From assembly GCA_040397785.1 (NCBI GenBank), contig JBBAVI010000009.1, positions 29,486-93,485 of the forward strand: a stretch of 64,000 nt of DNA, in the 5' to 3' direction. The notes under the pieces are model-generated. The model worked only from the letters and a program-made list of their open reading frames with translations, was not told the DNA's origin and ran no database searches. Each line of letters starts with the position of its first letter. The stretch's first letter is position 1. This stretch comes from M3007 sp040397785 (GTDB lineage Bacteria > Bacteroidota > Bacteroidia > Chitinophagales > Saprospiraceae). Positions 1 to 7,374 of the stretch are shown here, piece by piece. The position numbers and the translations under genes are program-made.

Positions 1-115
1 AACCGTGTTTGTCGCGGCGGGTCGTGGAACAACAACCCGCAGAACTGCCGTGTGGCGAATCGCAACAACAACGCACCCGGTAATCGCAACAACAACCTGG
101 GTTTCCGTCTTGCCA
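1..115 (+). repeat. DGR template repeat (TR), cut by the window edge
   Basis: This AAC-rich segment reads in frame 1 as the end of a formylglycine-generating-enzyme/C-lectin fold with asparagine wherever the paired protein varies (GGSWNNNPQNC, NRNNNAPGNRNNN). It aligns without gaps to 643-757 on the minus strand. The two differ at 16 of 115 positions, every one an adenine here (13 A to G, 3 A to T); none of the 86 non-adenines differ. That asymmetry is the signature of adenine-specific mutagenic reverse transcription in diversity-generating retroelements. Identity stops after base 115, so the adenine-poor stretch 97-114 probably contains the initiation-of-mutagenic-homology region. The 5' limit lies outside the window. 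The frame stays open to 210 but has no matching gene end, so I treat this as template RNA, not protein. Confidence 0.93.
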
Positions 116-210
116 ATACAGGGAAAATAACCCAGAACAGCCGTCTTCAAGGATTCGGCTGCCGTGGTTTTTTCTGTCCAGTTGTTTGTCCTGCCTTTGG
201 GGCTCCCTAA

Positions 211-565
211 AGCGAATATTGTTATGCCGCTGCGTTTGGTACTTTCTGTTTTCTTGGAAGGAAGACCGCAGCGGCCTTTTTGCGCGCCTTGTTTTGGGCG
301 GGATGATTGCAAAATGGTTGTAATCATAGCCAGACTAAACAGAAAATGCTAAAATCAACGTGGGTGTCATCCCGAGGCCCTTCAGCCGAGGGATCTAACC
401 GAGGGCAAGGCCCCCACGCCCATATATACAACCTCCTTTTCCCATATATGCATTTAGTGGTGACACATAGACTCCGTACCTGTATATATGCGCAATATAT
501 GCAGCGCATATATGTATCCGCATATATGCAAATTCAGGTTTTGGAAAATATTTGCATTAAACCAA
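211..565. other. Intergenic region between TR and target gene
   Basis: No convincing gene is seen. A REP-like segment lies at about 365-396 (GTCATCCCGAG followed by GCCGAGGGATCT), a motif type often dispersed in genomes. From 419 to 531 the sequence becomes AT-rich with at least six variants of ATATATGC. Two of them form a perfect 10-bp inverted repeat, ATATATGCGC (484-493) and GCGCATATAT (504-513), with a 10-base loop. It lies downstream of the TR and could belong to the template RNA or be unrelated. No reverse transcriptase or Avd-like frame is present here. Confidence 0.6.
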
Positions 566-598
566 TAAAAAAAGGAGCAGTGCGGTGTGCATTGCTCC
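566..598 (-). terminator. Rho-independent terminator of the DGR target gene
   Basis: A 9-bp stem (574-582 with 590-598, one G-U pair) and a 7-base loop lie 34 bases past the stop codon at 632-634. On the minus strand the stem is followed by a run of seven T (573-567). This fits a standard terminator. DGR loci can carry a hairpin just after VR that aids retrohoming, so a dual role is conceivable. Confidence 0.7.
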
Positions 599-631
599 CT
601 CAGAGGGTAAAAGGGTAAGTGTGCTAAAGGT

Positions 632-2542
632 TTACTTTGTCCTGGCAAGACGGAAACCCAGGTTGCCGTCGCGATTACCGGGCGCGTAGTCGTCGCGATC
701 CGCCACACGGCAGCTCTGCGGGCCGAAGCCCCACGACCCGCCGCGACAAACACGGCTGGAGCCGGAACTCGGGCCGGTTGGATCTTTCTGATTACCCGCA
801 GCATAACCCCCTTTCCAATCACTGCACCATTCCCAAACATTCCCGCTCATATCATGCAAGCCCAGGGCATTGGGGCTGCGCAGGCTACCCACTGGTACCG
901 TTTTTGCACGGTACTCCCCCACCACCGAATAGTCTTTTTTATACGATTCACTTGCATTAAAATTAATCTCCGCAGGATCAATCACATTTTTTCCATTGCC
1001 AAACAATACGGCTTTACCGCCTTCCCGGGCAGCATATTCCCATTCCGCCTCGGTGGGTAAACGGTAGTTTTTACCCGGGTTTTTGGCATTTAGTTTTTTC
1101 AGGAAATCCTGCACATCGTCCCAACTTACCTGCTCTACCGGGCATTCTGGGCAAGTATTAAACCGGGAAGGGTTATTGCCCATCACCTCCTGCCAAAGTT
1201 TTTGGGTTACTTCAAACTGGCCTAAATAAAAATCGGAAACCGTGACCGTGTGGGCAGGTTTTTCATCATCATCACAATCCTTTTGTTCGCTGGTACAGCC
1301 CATGGTGTACGTGCCGCCTTTGATAAATACCAGGCCATCAGAAGGGATGGGGGTTACCGGGCCTTCCAAAGCGGCCTTTGCATCTTTTGCTTCCGTAACA
1401 TGGCGGCCAGCAGGGTAATCATTCAGGTATTTCTGGTAGCCTTCCCGGGTGCTTAATTCCTGTGCAACCTCCCAGGCGGTATCATCGCGGCGTTGCAGGG
1501 CCTGGGTTTCCAATTTGCGCAAGGCATTGTTGGCCAATTCTTTGAACTCGCCATTGGGGTAGCGGCGCAGGTATTCGCGGTAGCTTAATTCAGTGCCCTG
1601 GTTTTTGGCTGTTTTCCAGGCATCCAAATCGGCGGCGGTATTATCTTCTTTAAGCAGCACCGGGCAACCATCGGGGTTGCTGCCCCAGGTTTGGGGGCAT
1701 TTGTCCTGGGTGTCGGGCACGCCATCTGCATCGGAATCTACTTCCGGGGCGCAGGCGTTGGTACGAAGGAAAATAAAATCGGCTCCGGGATCGTGTTTGC
1801 TAAAGGAGCCGGTTTCTGGTCGGGGATTGTCTGCTTTTTTTAAATAATATTCCAAATCCGTATCAAAACGCAACATGCCGTTTTCTCCGCCTTTACGCAA
1901 GGCTTCCAGAAAACGCGCCGCAAACAGCGATTTAGCGGGTGTTTTGGCTGTTTTATTGCCCGAACTGCAATACTGTCGGCCCGTATATTGCATGACTTTG
2001 TTCATTTTGGTTTGGCAATCGTCCTCCTGGGCAAATACCGGTGCAGGCGGTATGGTTCGGTTGCGGGTCCCAAAAGTACCGGAATAGCAGGCATCTAAAG
2101 CGAGCAGCACGTGTTTGGCCTTGCAGGGGGCGAGGTCGGTGCGCAGGTCGTCGTAACTCAGCCAGGTGTCGCCGTAATCGTCGCCCGCTTCTCCGTCTTT
2201 GGGAATCAAATAACCCCGTTCGCCATCTTCGGTATAATGGCCGTGCATGGAAAAGAAAAACAGCACCTGGTCGTTGGGCGTCAGGCGGGCATTGTAGGCG
2301 CGTATTTTGTCGCGTATTTGTTGTTTGGTGGGGTTGGCCACCAGTTCGCAGGTGAAACTGTAATTAGTTTCCAATTCGGTTTTCAGGGCCGTTGCTTCGG
2401 TTTTTGTTTCGGGCAAAGGTGCCAGGCCCGGCTTAAAATCAGTGCCGTAAAAGAATACGGCGTAGTCTCGGCCGGTGCGGGTTTGGGCCTGGAGGTTGGC
2501 CAGGTGTATGAAAACGTATAGTAATAGGAATAAATAGCGCAT
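632..2542 (-). CDS. DGR target: exported caspase-like protease with FGE/C-lectin variable domain
   Basis: The 636-residue protein starts at the ATG at 2542, which opens a signal peptide (residues 1-20, ending LQAQ); a longer frame to 2614 adds 24 unlikely residues. Residues 25-260 form a peptidase C14 (caspase) domain with likely catalytic His100 (SMHGH) and Cys152 (LDACYSG). Residues 267-294 are a thrombospondin type 3-like calcium-binding repeat (DSDADGVPDTQDKCP). Two related helical repeats follow at about 308-343 and 356-391. Residues 404-634 are a formylglycine-generating-enzyme/C-lectin fold (VFIKGGTYTMG, YRLPTEAEWEYA, GNVWEWC, LGFR). Its last 38 residues are the variable repeat. Inference: ligand binding by the diversified domain controls a protease in the periplasm or at the cell surface. 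DGR targets with FGE/C-lectin folds are well known, and caspase fusions have been reported. The variable tail occupies the C-terminus and there is no T9SS domain. Confidence 0.9.
   Translation of the reverse strand: MRYLFLLLYVFIHLANLQAQTRTGRDYAVFFYGTDFKPGLAPLPETKTEATALKTELETNYSFTCELVANPTKQQIRDKIRAYNARLTPNDQVLFFFSMHGHYTEDGERGYLIPKDGEAGDDYGDTWLSYDDLRTDLAPCKAKHVLLALDACYSGTFGTRNRTIPPAPVFAQEDDCQTKMNKVMQYTGRQYCSSGNKTAKTPAKSLFAARFLEALRKGGENGMLRFDTDLEYYLKKADNPRPETGSFSKHDPGADFIFLRTNACAPEVDSDADGVPDTQDKCPQTWGSNPDGCPVLLKEDNTAADLDAWKTAKNQGTELSYREYLRRYPNGEFKELANNALRKLETQALQRRDDTAWEVAQELSTREGYQKYLNDYPAGRHVTEAKDAKAALEGPVTPIPSDGLVFIKGGTYTMGCTSEQKDCDDDEKPAHTVTVSDFYLGQFEVTQKLWQEVMGNNPSRFNTCPECPVEQVSWDDVQDFLKKLNAKNPGKNYRLPTEAEWEYAAREGGKAVLFGNGKNVIDPAEINFNASESYKKDYSVVGEYRAKTVPVGSLRSPNALGLHDMSGNVWEWCSDWKGGYAAGNQKDPTGPSSGSSRVCRGGSWGFGPQSCRVADRDDYAPGNRDGNLGFRLARTK
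643..757 (-). repeat. DGR variable repeat (VR) in the target gene
   Basis: This is the last part of the caspase/FGE gene, covering about residues 596-633 of 636. Compared with the template at 1-115 it carries 16 substitutions, all opposite template adenines. They convert template asparagine codons into Ser, Gly, Phe, Asp and Tyr codons while the framework (RVCRGGSW, CRVA, APGNR, NLGFRLA) is unchanged. The adenine-poor 3' block next to the end of homology (643-661) is identical in both copies, as expected for the region that primes retrohoming. VR is on the minus strand and TR on the plus strand. Confidence 0.93.
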
Positions 2543-2743
2543 GGGAACAAGTGACAGATTTTTTGTAATAATCTTTAAACAGTTGAATGCTTTGCTTTTT
2601 TGTGCAAAACGCATTGTTTTTTTTGCAAATATCGGAAAAGTTGTAGAAAATTGGACTTGTTCGTAATCATTCTGACATACAATAGTTTTATTTTATGAAA
2701 ACGCACTGGCCTGCATTATAACAGCAAAAAGCATTCATAAAGT

Positions 2744-2774
2744 TTTGCATTCTTACTATTTTGTTGTAATTTTG
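2744..2774 (+). promoter_or_regulatory. Bacteroidota-type promoter of the AbiE pair
   Basis: TTTG (2744-2747) and TAATTTTG (2767-2774) are 19 bases apart and match the Bacteroidota -33/-7 pattern. The start codon of the next gene is at 2779, so the transcript would be almost leaderless, or the promoter assignment is off. Confidence 0.5.
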
Positions 2775-2778
2775 TGGC

Positions 2779-3627
2779 ATGTCAAACCACATTGATACAA
2801 CAGAATCAAAAACCATTGGGAATACATCCGCGCTCTTGCTTGCCAGTCTTCAGGAACATGGTAAAATGTTTTTTGACACGCACGATGCGATGTTGGTTTT
2901 AACCAATCGTACACCCATTGCAATACGTAGTTTGTTATCTGAAATGACAAAAAGAGGCTTACTGATGCGGTTAAAAGATGGTCTTTACCACATCATTCCT
3001 TATGATCGCGCTGCCTCTGATTATTTTCCAGACTGGCATTTAGTTGCGCATCATTTAGCGGGAAAAACGCCCTACTACATTGGGTATTATAGTGCCTTGG
3101 TATTACATGACCTTACAACGCAGCCTTCTTTTCAGGAACAAGTGGTGGTTGCAAAACCATTTCGTCCTAACATAAGAGCAGTGAAAGGGGTTCCATTTCA
3201 GTTTATTTACCACAACCCGCTTCATTTTTTTGGCATTACAAAAAAGTGGATTGATGGGGTAGATCAGGTCAATTGTTCCGATTTGGAAAAAACCATCCTT
3301 GATTGTTTATTTCAGCCAGATTATGCAGGCGGAATTGTTGAAATCGCCAAAGCCATTTTCAAATCAAAGTCAATGATTCGGGAAAACAGCCTGAATACCT
3401 ATTTGCAACAATTTGGTTCTGATGCAGTGATCCGACGATTGGGTTTTCTTTTGGAACTTTTGGAGATTTTACCCAATTTATCCAATGCATTATTACCATT
3501 GGTTCCCCATAACACAAGCTATGTTGTATTGGACACAGGACTTCCCAAGGAAGGAAAAAGCAATGCGCGCTGGGGCATTATTCAAAACATGGATTTAGAA
3601 ACAATTAAAACATCTGTTTTTTCTTAA
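2779..3627 (+). CDS. AbiEi-type antitoxin of a type IV toxin-antitoxin pair
   Basis: The 282-residue protein has an N-terminal winged-helix region (about 15-75: FFDTHDAMLVLTNRTPIAIR, then LLMRLKDGLYHIIP) and a body typical of the AbiEi/transcriptional-regulator antitoxin family (YYIGYYSALVLHDLTTQ, LEKTILDCLF). In this family the antitoxin represses its own operon and counteracts the nucleotidyltransferase toxin without stable protein contact. The stop TAA and the next ATG overlap by one base (TAATG at 3625-3629), indicating translational coupling with the AbiEii gene. The pair directly follows the DGR target on the opposite strand. Composition is more AT-rich than the surrounding housekeeping genes, which suggests transfer. 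The family assignment rests on motifs and partner. Confidence 0.82.
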   Translation: MSNHIDTTESKTIGNTSALLLASLQEHGKMFFDTHDAMLVLTNRTPIAIRSLLSEMTKRGLLMRLKDGLYHIIPYDRAASDYFPDWHLVAHHLAGKTPYYIGYYSALVLHDLTTQPSFQEQVVVAKPFRPNIRAVKGVPFQFIYHNPLHFFGITKKWIDGVDQVNCSDLEKTILDCLFQPDYAGGIVEIAKAIFKSKSMIRENSLNTYLQQFGSDAVIRRLGFLLELLEILPNLSNALLPLVPHNTSYVVLDTGLPKEGKSNARWGIIQNMDLETIKTSVFS

Positions 3628-4436
3628 TGTTACGTGGAAAAGAAATTCAAACGATTGCTGGACACATTAAAGTCCGCGACACACAGATTGAAAAAGATTA
3701 TGTGATTACTTGGCTGTTGTGGGGCATCGCCAAAAATGAAATTTTGCGTGAAAACTTGATTTTTAAAGGCGGAACGGTCTTGAAAAAGGTATATTTTGAT
3801 GATTATCGCTTTTCTGAAGACCTTGATTTTACATTAATAAACTCAGATTTGTCTGATGAAGTCCTTCTAAATGAATTTAATAAGGTAATCGAAAATATCT
3901 ACCAAACTACTGCAATTCAATTAAAATTGAGTGAAATAGAGCGTCACCAAAGCGGTAGTGTAGCTTTTTATATTTATTATAGTAGCCCTCTGGGAGGTAA
4001 AATAGAGGGAAAATCTGTTAAAATTGATCTTACCAGAGGCGAAAAGGTTTTATACGACATACTTTGGAAGGAAATATTAAACACCTATTCTGACAAACCT
4101 GCATTTTCTCAGACGCTCAAATGTTATAGGCTTGAAGAAGTTGTAGTAGAAAAGATGGTTGCATTAATGGGACGCACCCAGCCGAGAGATGTTTACGATT
4201 TATGGTATTTATTAGAAGAGAATCATGTAGAAATTGAATTTATAAAAGCAGAATTTGAAATTAAAGCAAAACACAAGGGCCACAATCCTGATGATTTTAT
4301 AAAAGTTTGGGATCGCAAAACCAAACAATTTGGAACCTTATGGAAACAATATTTAACCCACCAAATTGCCGATTTGCCAGATTACGATGGCGTAGTTCGC
4401 GCCATAAATAGACATTTCAGGACTGGCTTTAAATAA
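3627..4436 (+). CDS. AbiEii/AbiGii-type nucleotidyltransferase toxin
   Basis: The 269-residue protein shows the signature of the AbiEii nucleotidyltransferase family: FKGGTVLKKVYF at about 46-57 followed by RFSEDLDFTL, which supplies the GG-T/S and D-x-D-type metal-binding residues of a polymerase-beta-like fold. A later segment (EEVVVEKMVALMGRTQPRDVYDLWYL) matches the conserved C-terminal half, including the R-D-x-x-D-x-W/Y motif. Toxins of this family transfer nucleotides, in studied members to tRNA or a similar target, and stop growth, giving abortive phage defence. It is coupled to the AbiEi gene by a one-base overlap. The gene is intact and the key motifs are present. Confidence 0.87.
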   Translation: MLRGKEIQTIAGHIKVRDTQIEKDYVITWLLWGIAKNEILRENLIFKGGTVLKKVYFDDYRFSEDLDFTLINSDLSDEVLLNEFNKVIENIYQTTAIQLKLSEIERHQSGSVAFYIYYSSPLGGKIEGKSVKIDLTRGEKVLYDILWKEILNTYSDKPAFSQTLKCYRLEEVVVEKMVALMGRTQPRDVYDLWYLLEENHVEIEFIKAEFEIKAKHKGHNPDDFIKVWDRKTKQFGTLWKQYLTHQIADLPDYDGVVRAINRHFRTGFK

Positions 4437-4452
4437 ATTCACCAGGGAATAC

Positions 4453-5151
4453 TCACCCCGCACTTTTCTTAAACACCCCCTCCACCAACTCTCCCACAAA
4501 ACGCCCCATGCCCGCCTCCACGCCCAAAAGCGCCAGGTTCATCATGGTAAAGGTAAAATCGCCCATCGCTTTTTGGTACACGATAAAAATTTGTACCAAA
4601 GCATACGCTGGAAAAATAAGCCAGGCAAAAGTGCGAAAACGCCGCGCTACATACCGTTGCGGGGAAGATGTGTCCAAACCTGCCCGAAACAGTTCGCGAA
4701 ACATGATAGAACCGTATAAGATTAGGCCGGGTAAGAGCGCATTTAGCGTATTAAGGGCTTCTTCGTTGGTAAATGCCAATACATTCCAGCAAAAAAAGAC
4801 AAAACCTACCACCAGGATCTTGGCTACGATAAACTGATAAAAAACCATCCATTTAAAGGATTCCTCTTTCATGCGCGACTGCGCGGCGCGGGCGGTGGGC
4901 TCATTGGGCAGTGCCTCTACCCGATCGAGCAGGCGCTGGGTATTGCGTGCAGCCTGGCGCGAAAACTCCTCAAAAGAGATCTGGCCCGAAAGCCACACTT
5001 GCCGGTGCATTTGCAGGTCGCTGTTGAGCGCCAGCAAGCCATTGAGGGTTTGCACATCACCGGCTGCCTCCGCGTAGGCTAAGGCCGCTGCAGCCGCTTC
5101 CTCCAACTGGCCGTCGGATATCATCGTTTTTAATTCCTTTTTGTTCCGCAT
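4453..5151 (-). CDS. Four-helix membrane protein with EAD-like N-terminal domain
   Basis: The 232-residue protein begins with a small helical domain (about 5-82: KTMISDGQLEEAAAAAL, LNGLLALNSDLQMHRQVWLSG, ISFEEFSRQAARNTQRLLDR). Its pattern of G-x-hE-A-hx-hh, L-x-x-h and G-x-I-s-x-E-E resembles effector-associated domain 11 (EAD11), an adaptor domain of bacterial conflict systems. Four predicted membrane helices follow (about 101-127, 133-153, 173-193, 199-214), with no recognisable enzyme domain. In EAD systems the adaptor joins a sensor to an effector, and membrane-spanning effectors are thought to permeabilise the membrane. That role is inference. It follows the gene at 5154-6197 by two bases and is probably cotranscribed with it. 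Confidence 0.6.
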   Translation of the reverse strand: MRNKKELKTMISDGQLEEAAAAALAYAEAAGDVQTLNGLLALNSDLQMHRQVWLSGQISFEEFSRQAARNTQRLLDRVEALPNEPTARAAQSRMKEESFKWMVFYQFIVAKILVVGFVFFCWNVLAFTNEEALNTLNALLPGLILYGSIMFRELFRAGLDTSSPQRYVARRFRTFAWLIFPAYALVQIFIVYQKAMGDFTFTMMNLALLGVEAGMGRFVGELVEGVFKKSAG

Positions 5152-5153
5152 GT

Positions 5154-6197
5154 TTATTGGAGCCGTTGTTCTAAAGCCTGACGCAAACGATTTCTATAGG
5201 TTTCAAAAAAATCATTAAAATCCGTTTCCATGTTCATATAGCCCTGGGTGCGGGGTTTGAAAAAACCGGAGCCGTATTTGCCATCGATGGTGCATTTGAG
5301 CGTAAAACCGTCTTGGGTTGTCTGGTATTCAAAGCGAAACGTGAGCCGCTCCACGGCAATGGTGTTGTAGTTCCAGAATTTCTCCCACTCGGAACGCGTT
5401 TGGTCGGTTAGCACCTCTTTGCACAGGTTTTGGAGGGTAAATTCGTACGATAATTCGCTGCGCTTGCGGTCTGCATCAAAACCTGGTTGGCGGTCGTTGC
5501 ATTCGGTTATGTACCTTTTATGGTTAATTACCTCTGTGGTCATGTACGCATCAATGATATCAAACACCTTTACAGCGGTTTTAGGTCTTGGTGTTTGATA
5601 GGTCTGTTTTTTACCTTTTCCGGCCGTTTTAACCTTGGGCGTTTTAATATCCAGGTCAAATGATTTGGATCGACACTTCATAAAATGGTATTCCGAAGCG
5701 ATTTTATGCCCCAATCGCGCATCCGGCTCCTCCCAAATATACAGGTAAAAGCATTGGTCATAATCGCCCTTTTTATCCCGGATGTACACCTGAATGCTGC
5801 CTTGCACACCGGGAATTTCCATTTTATGCACAAAATTGCGGTACAAATAGGCTTCCAGCGAATCGCCGGGTGTATCAACATTGCGTTTCAAACCATTCCA
5901 AATCCCGATGGCGGTATCGGGATCGGTGGCGCGCAGGCACAAGATCAGTTCCAGTTCCGTGCTGTCTATCCCCATTCGGCGGGTTATGCTATCATATTTT
6001 GGGCGCATACGCACCTGGTCTACCACAATGGATTTCCCTAATCCGATGTTGTCCAGCCAGCGCTGGTATTCGGCGCTCTTTTTTTCAAAAAAGGAGAAAT
6101 CCTCGGCGAGGTTTACTTTTTGTGCGTGCAGGTTGGATACGCAGTACATTAAAAAAATAGCCATAAATGGCTTTCGGAGTAACTTATACATATTCAA
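5154..6197 (-). CDS. Exported protein of unknown function
   Basis: The 347-residue protein starts with a signal peptide (KPFMAIFLMYCVSNLHAQ), so the mature protein should be periplasmic or on the cell surface. I do not recognise a family. Visible features are a mixed alpha/beta body, a lysine-rich linker around 195-210 (KTAGKGKKQT) and a C-terminal half with alternating hydrophobic strands (AVERLTFRFEYQTTQDGFTLKC). It is the first gene of a two-gene unit with the EAD-like membrane protein, two bases apart, which suggests a shared role. A start at the second Met (6191) would also give a signal peptide. Confidence 0.65.
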   Translation of the reverse strand: MNMYKLLRKPFMAIFLMYCVSNLHAQKVNLAEDFSFFEKKSAEYQRWLDNIGLGKSIVVDQVRMRPKYDSITRRMGIDSTELELILCLRATDPDTAIGIWNGLKRNVDTPGDSLEAYLYRNFVHKMEIPGVQGSIQVYIRDKKGDYDQCFYLYIWEEPDARLGHKIASEYHFMKCRSKSFDLDIKTPKVKTAGKGKKQTYQTPRPKTAVKVFDIIDAYMTTEVINHKRYITECNDRQPGFDADRKRSELSYEFTLQNLCKEVLTDQTRSEWEKFWNYNTIAVERLTFRFEYQTTQDGFTLKCTIDGKYGSGFFKPRTQGYMNMETDFNDFFETYRNRLRQALEQRLQ

Positions 6198-6256
6198 ATT
6201 GGGTTGGGTAAATATTGTTGCAAATATGGGAAATGATTTCCGATATCCGTATACGG

Positions 6257-6307
6257 GATTTCCGATATCCGATTACATGATTTCCGATTTCCGATTGGAT
6301 TTAAGAT
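6257..6307 (+). repeat. Dispersed 43-base intergenic repeat, copy 1
   Basis: The 43-base core (6257-6299) is identical to 63827-63869, and to 6440-6482 on the opposite strand. With the right-edge copy, identity extends to 51 bases (to 6307). The core is built from variants of GATTTCCGAT with a central GATTACAT. A shorter partial copy precedes it at 6235-6256. No coding potential is seen. Confidence 0.9.
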
Positions 6308-6439
6308 GTATGATTTGGGGAAGTTACCCTATTTTTGGTGGGTTATTTTACGAGATTGATTCAATATGAGTTGATGGTGCAATCTATTGCCAACAATATC
6401 ACGTAATCACAAATCACCATTTCAATCGGAAATCATACC

Positions 6440-6482
6440 TCCAATCGGAAATCGGAAATCATGTAATCGGATATCGGAAATC
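6440..6482 (-). repeat. Dispersed 43-base repeat, copy 2, overlapping the WD40 gene end
   Basis: This is an exact inverse copy of the core at 6257-6299. With that copy it forms a large inverted repeat separated by about 140 bases. It encodes the last eight residues (GDFRYPIT) and the stop codon of the WD40 gene, and continues about 20 bases beyond it. Confidence 0.9.
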
Positions 6483-7373
6483 CCCACTCCATATCTTCAC
6501 CACCCGATCATCCCCACAAGAAACCAATCCCTCCTCCAGCCATAACAACCGATTCACGGAGTTAATATGCCCATGATACCGCAATACATCCACCACTTTG
6601 AGCAATTGCAGCGACGCGGTATCCCATATTTTCAAGGTCTTATCCCGGCTTGCCGTAGCAAACAAGTTACCATCCGGCGAAAAAACAAGGTGGTTGATGG
6701 TAAATAAATGGGCCGGAACTGCGTGTAATGGCGCAGGAATATCCGACAAATCCCACACCCGCAACATCGCATCGCGGCCGCCGCTGAAGAGCAGGTGTGC
6801 GTCGGGACTGTATTGAACGGTGAAAACGGAGGGAGCGTGGGCTTGCTGGATCGTGTAACGCAACGCGAGGGTTTCGGCGTCCAGCAGGTAAATATTTCCG
6901 TCGCTGGCGCCAATGGCCAGTTCCTTGCGCGTGGGCGCGTAAGCGAGCGTGCGCAAGGCCTGGTTGCTCAATTGGTAACTTTCCAAGGCACGCTGGGTTT
7001 CGATCGACCAACGGGTGAGCACGCCGTCTCCGCCGACGGAGTACAAGTAATCGTCGACCGCCAATAAATCAAATACGCCTTTTTTGTGGTGCAACACATT
7101 GAGCGTTTGGGCCGGGTCAATTAAATCGACCCAATGCAGGCCGCCGTCCATGTTTCCTGCTACCAGTTTTTGCTGGTTTGGAAGGCGGCAGAGGGAAAAA
7201 ACCTGGGTAGTTACGGTGGCTAAAAGTTTGCCGAATTCAGGTGCGTGCAGGTCCCATTGCACGATCCAGCCATCGCTACCGGCCGACAGGAACGTATGCG
7301 GCTCAAAACCGGGCTGCAAGGCATACAAGGCCCCGTTGTGCCCTGTGCAGGTGTGCAACAGGCGACATTCCAT
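6459..7373 (-). CDS. WD40 repeat beta-propeller protein
   Basis: The 304-residue protein consists of about seven WD40 repeats from end to end, with recurring GH...V-x-FSPDG...SAS-x-D-x-TLKIWD-type units (LLFSGGRDAMLRVWDL, NLFATASRDKTLKIWDT, LVSCGDDRVVKIWSG). There is no signal peptide, so a cytoplasmic scaffold or protein-interaction role is likely; the partner is unknown. The start lies one base after the stop of the upstream PH-like membrane protein gene, so the two form an operon. The C-terminus is unusual: the last eight residues and the stop codon come from a dispersed repeat, so the original end may have been replaced. Confidence 0.85.
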   Translation of the reverse strand: MECRLLHTCTGHNGALYALQPGFEPHTFLSAGSDGWIVQWDLHAPEFGKLLATVTTQVFSLCRLPNQQKLVAGNMDGGLHWVDLIDPAQTLNVLHHKKGVFDLLAVDDYLYSVGGDGVLTRWSIETQRALESYQLSNQALRTLAYAPTRKELAIGASDGNIYLLDAETLALRYTIQQAHAPSVFTVQYSPDAHLLFSGGRDAMLRVWDLSDIPAPLHAVPAHLFTINHLVFSPDGNLFATASRDKTLKIWDTASLQLLKVVDVLRYHGHINSVNRLLWLEEGLVSCGDDRVVKIWSGDFRYPIT

Positions 7374-7374
7374 A

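Noticed and set aside
1..210. Open frame through the template repeat (TR) reading as an FGE/C-lectin end
   Set aside because: The frame is the DGR template: it is asparagine-rich by AAC codons and continues past the point where the real gene ends, with unrelated sequence to 210.
454..840. Long minus-strand frame crossing the target gene end
   Set aside because: It lies in another frame over the VR and terminator, with biased composition; a shadow of the target gene.
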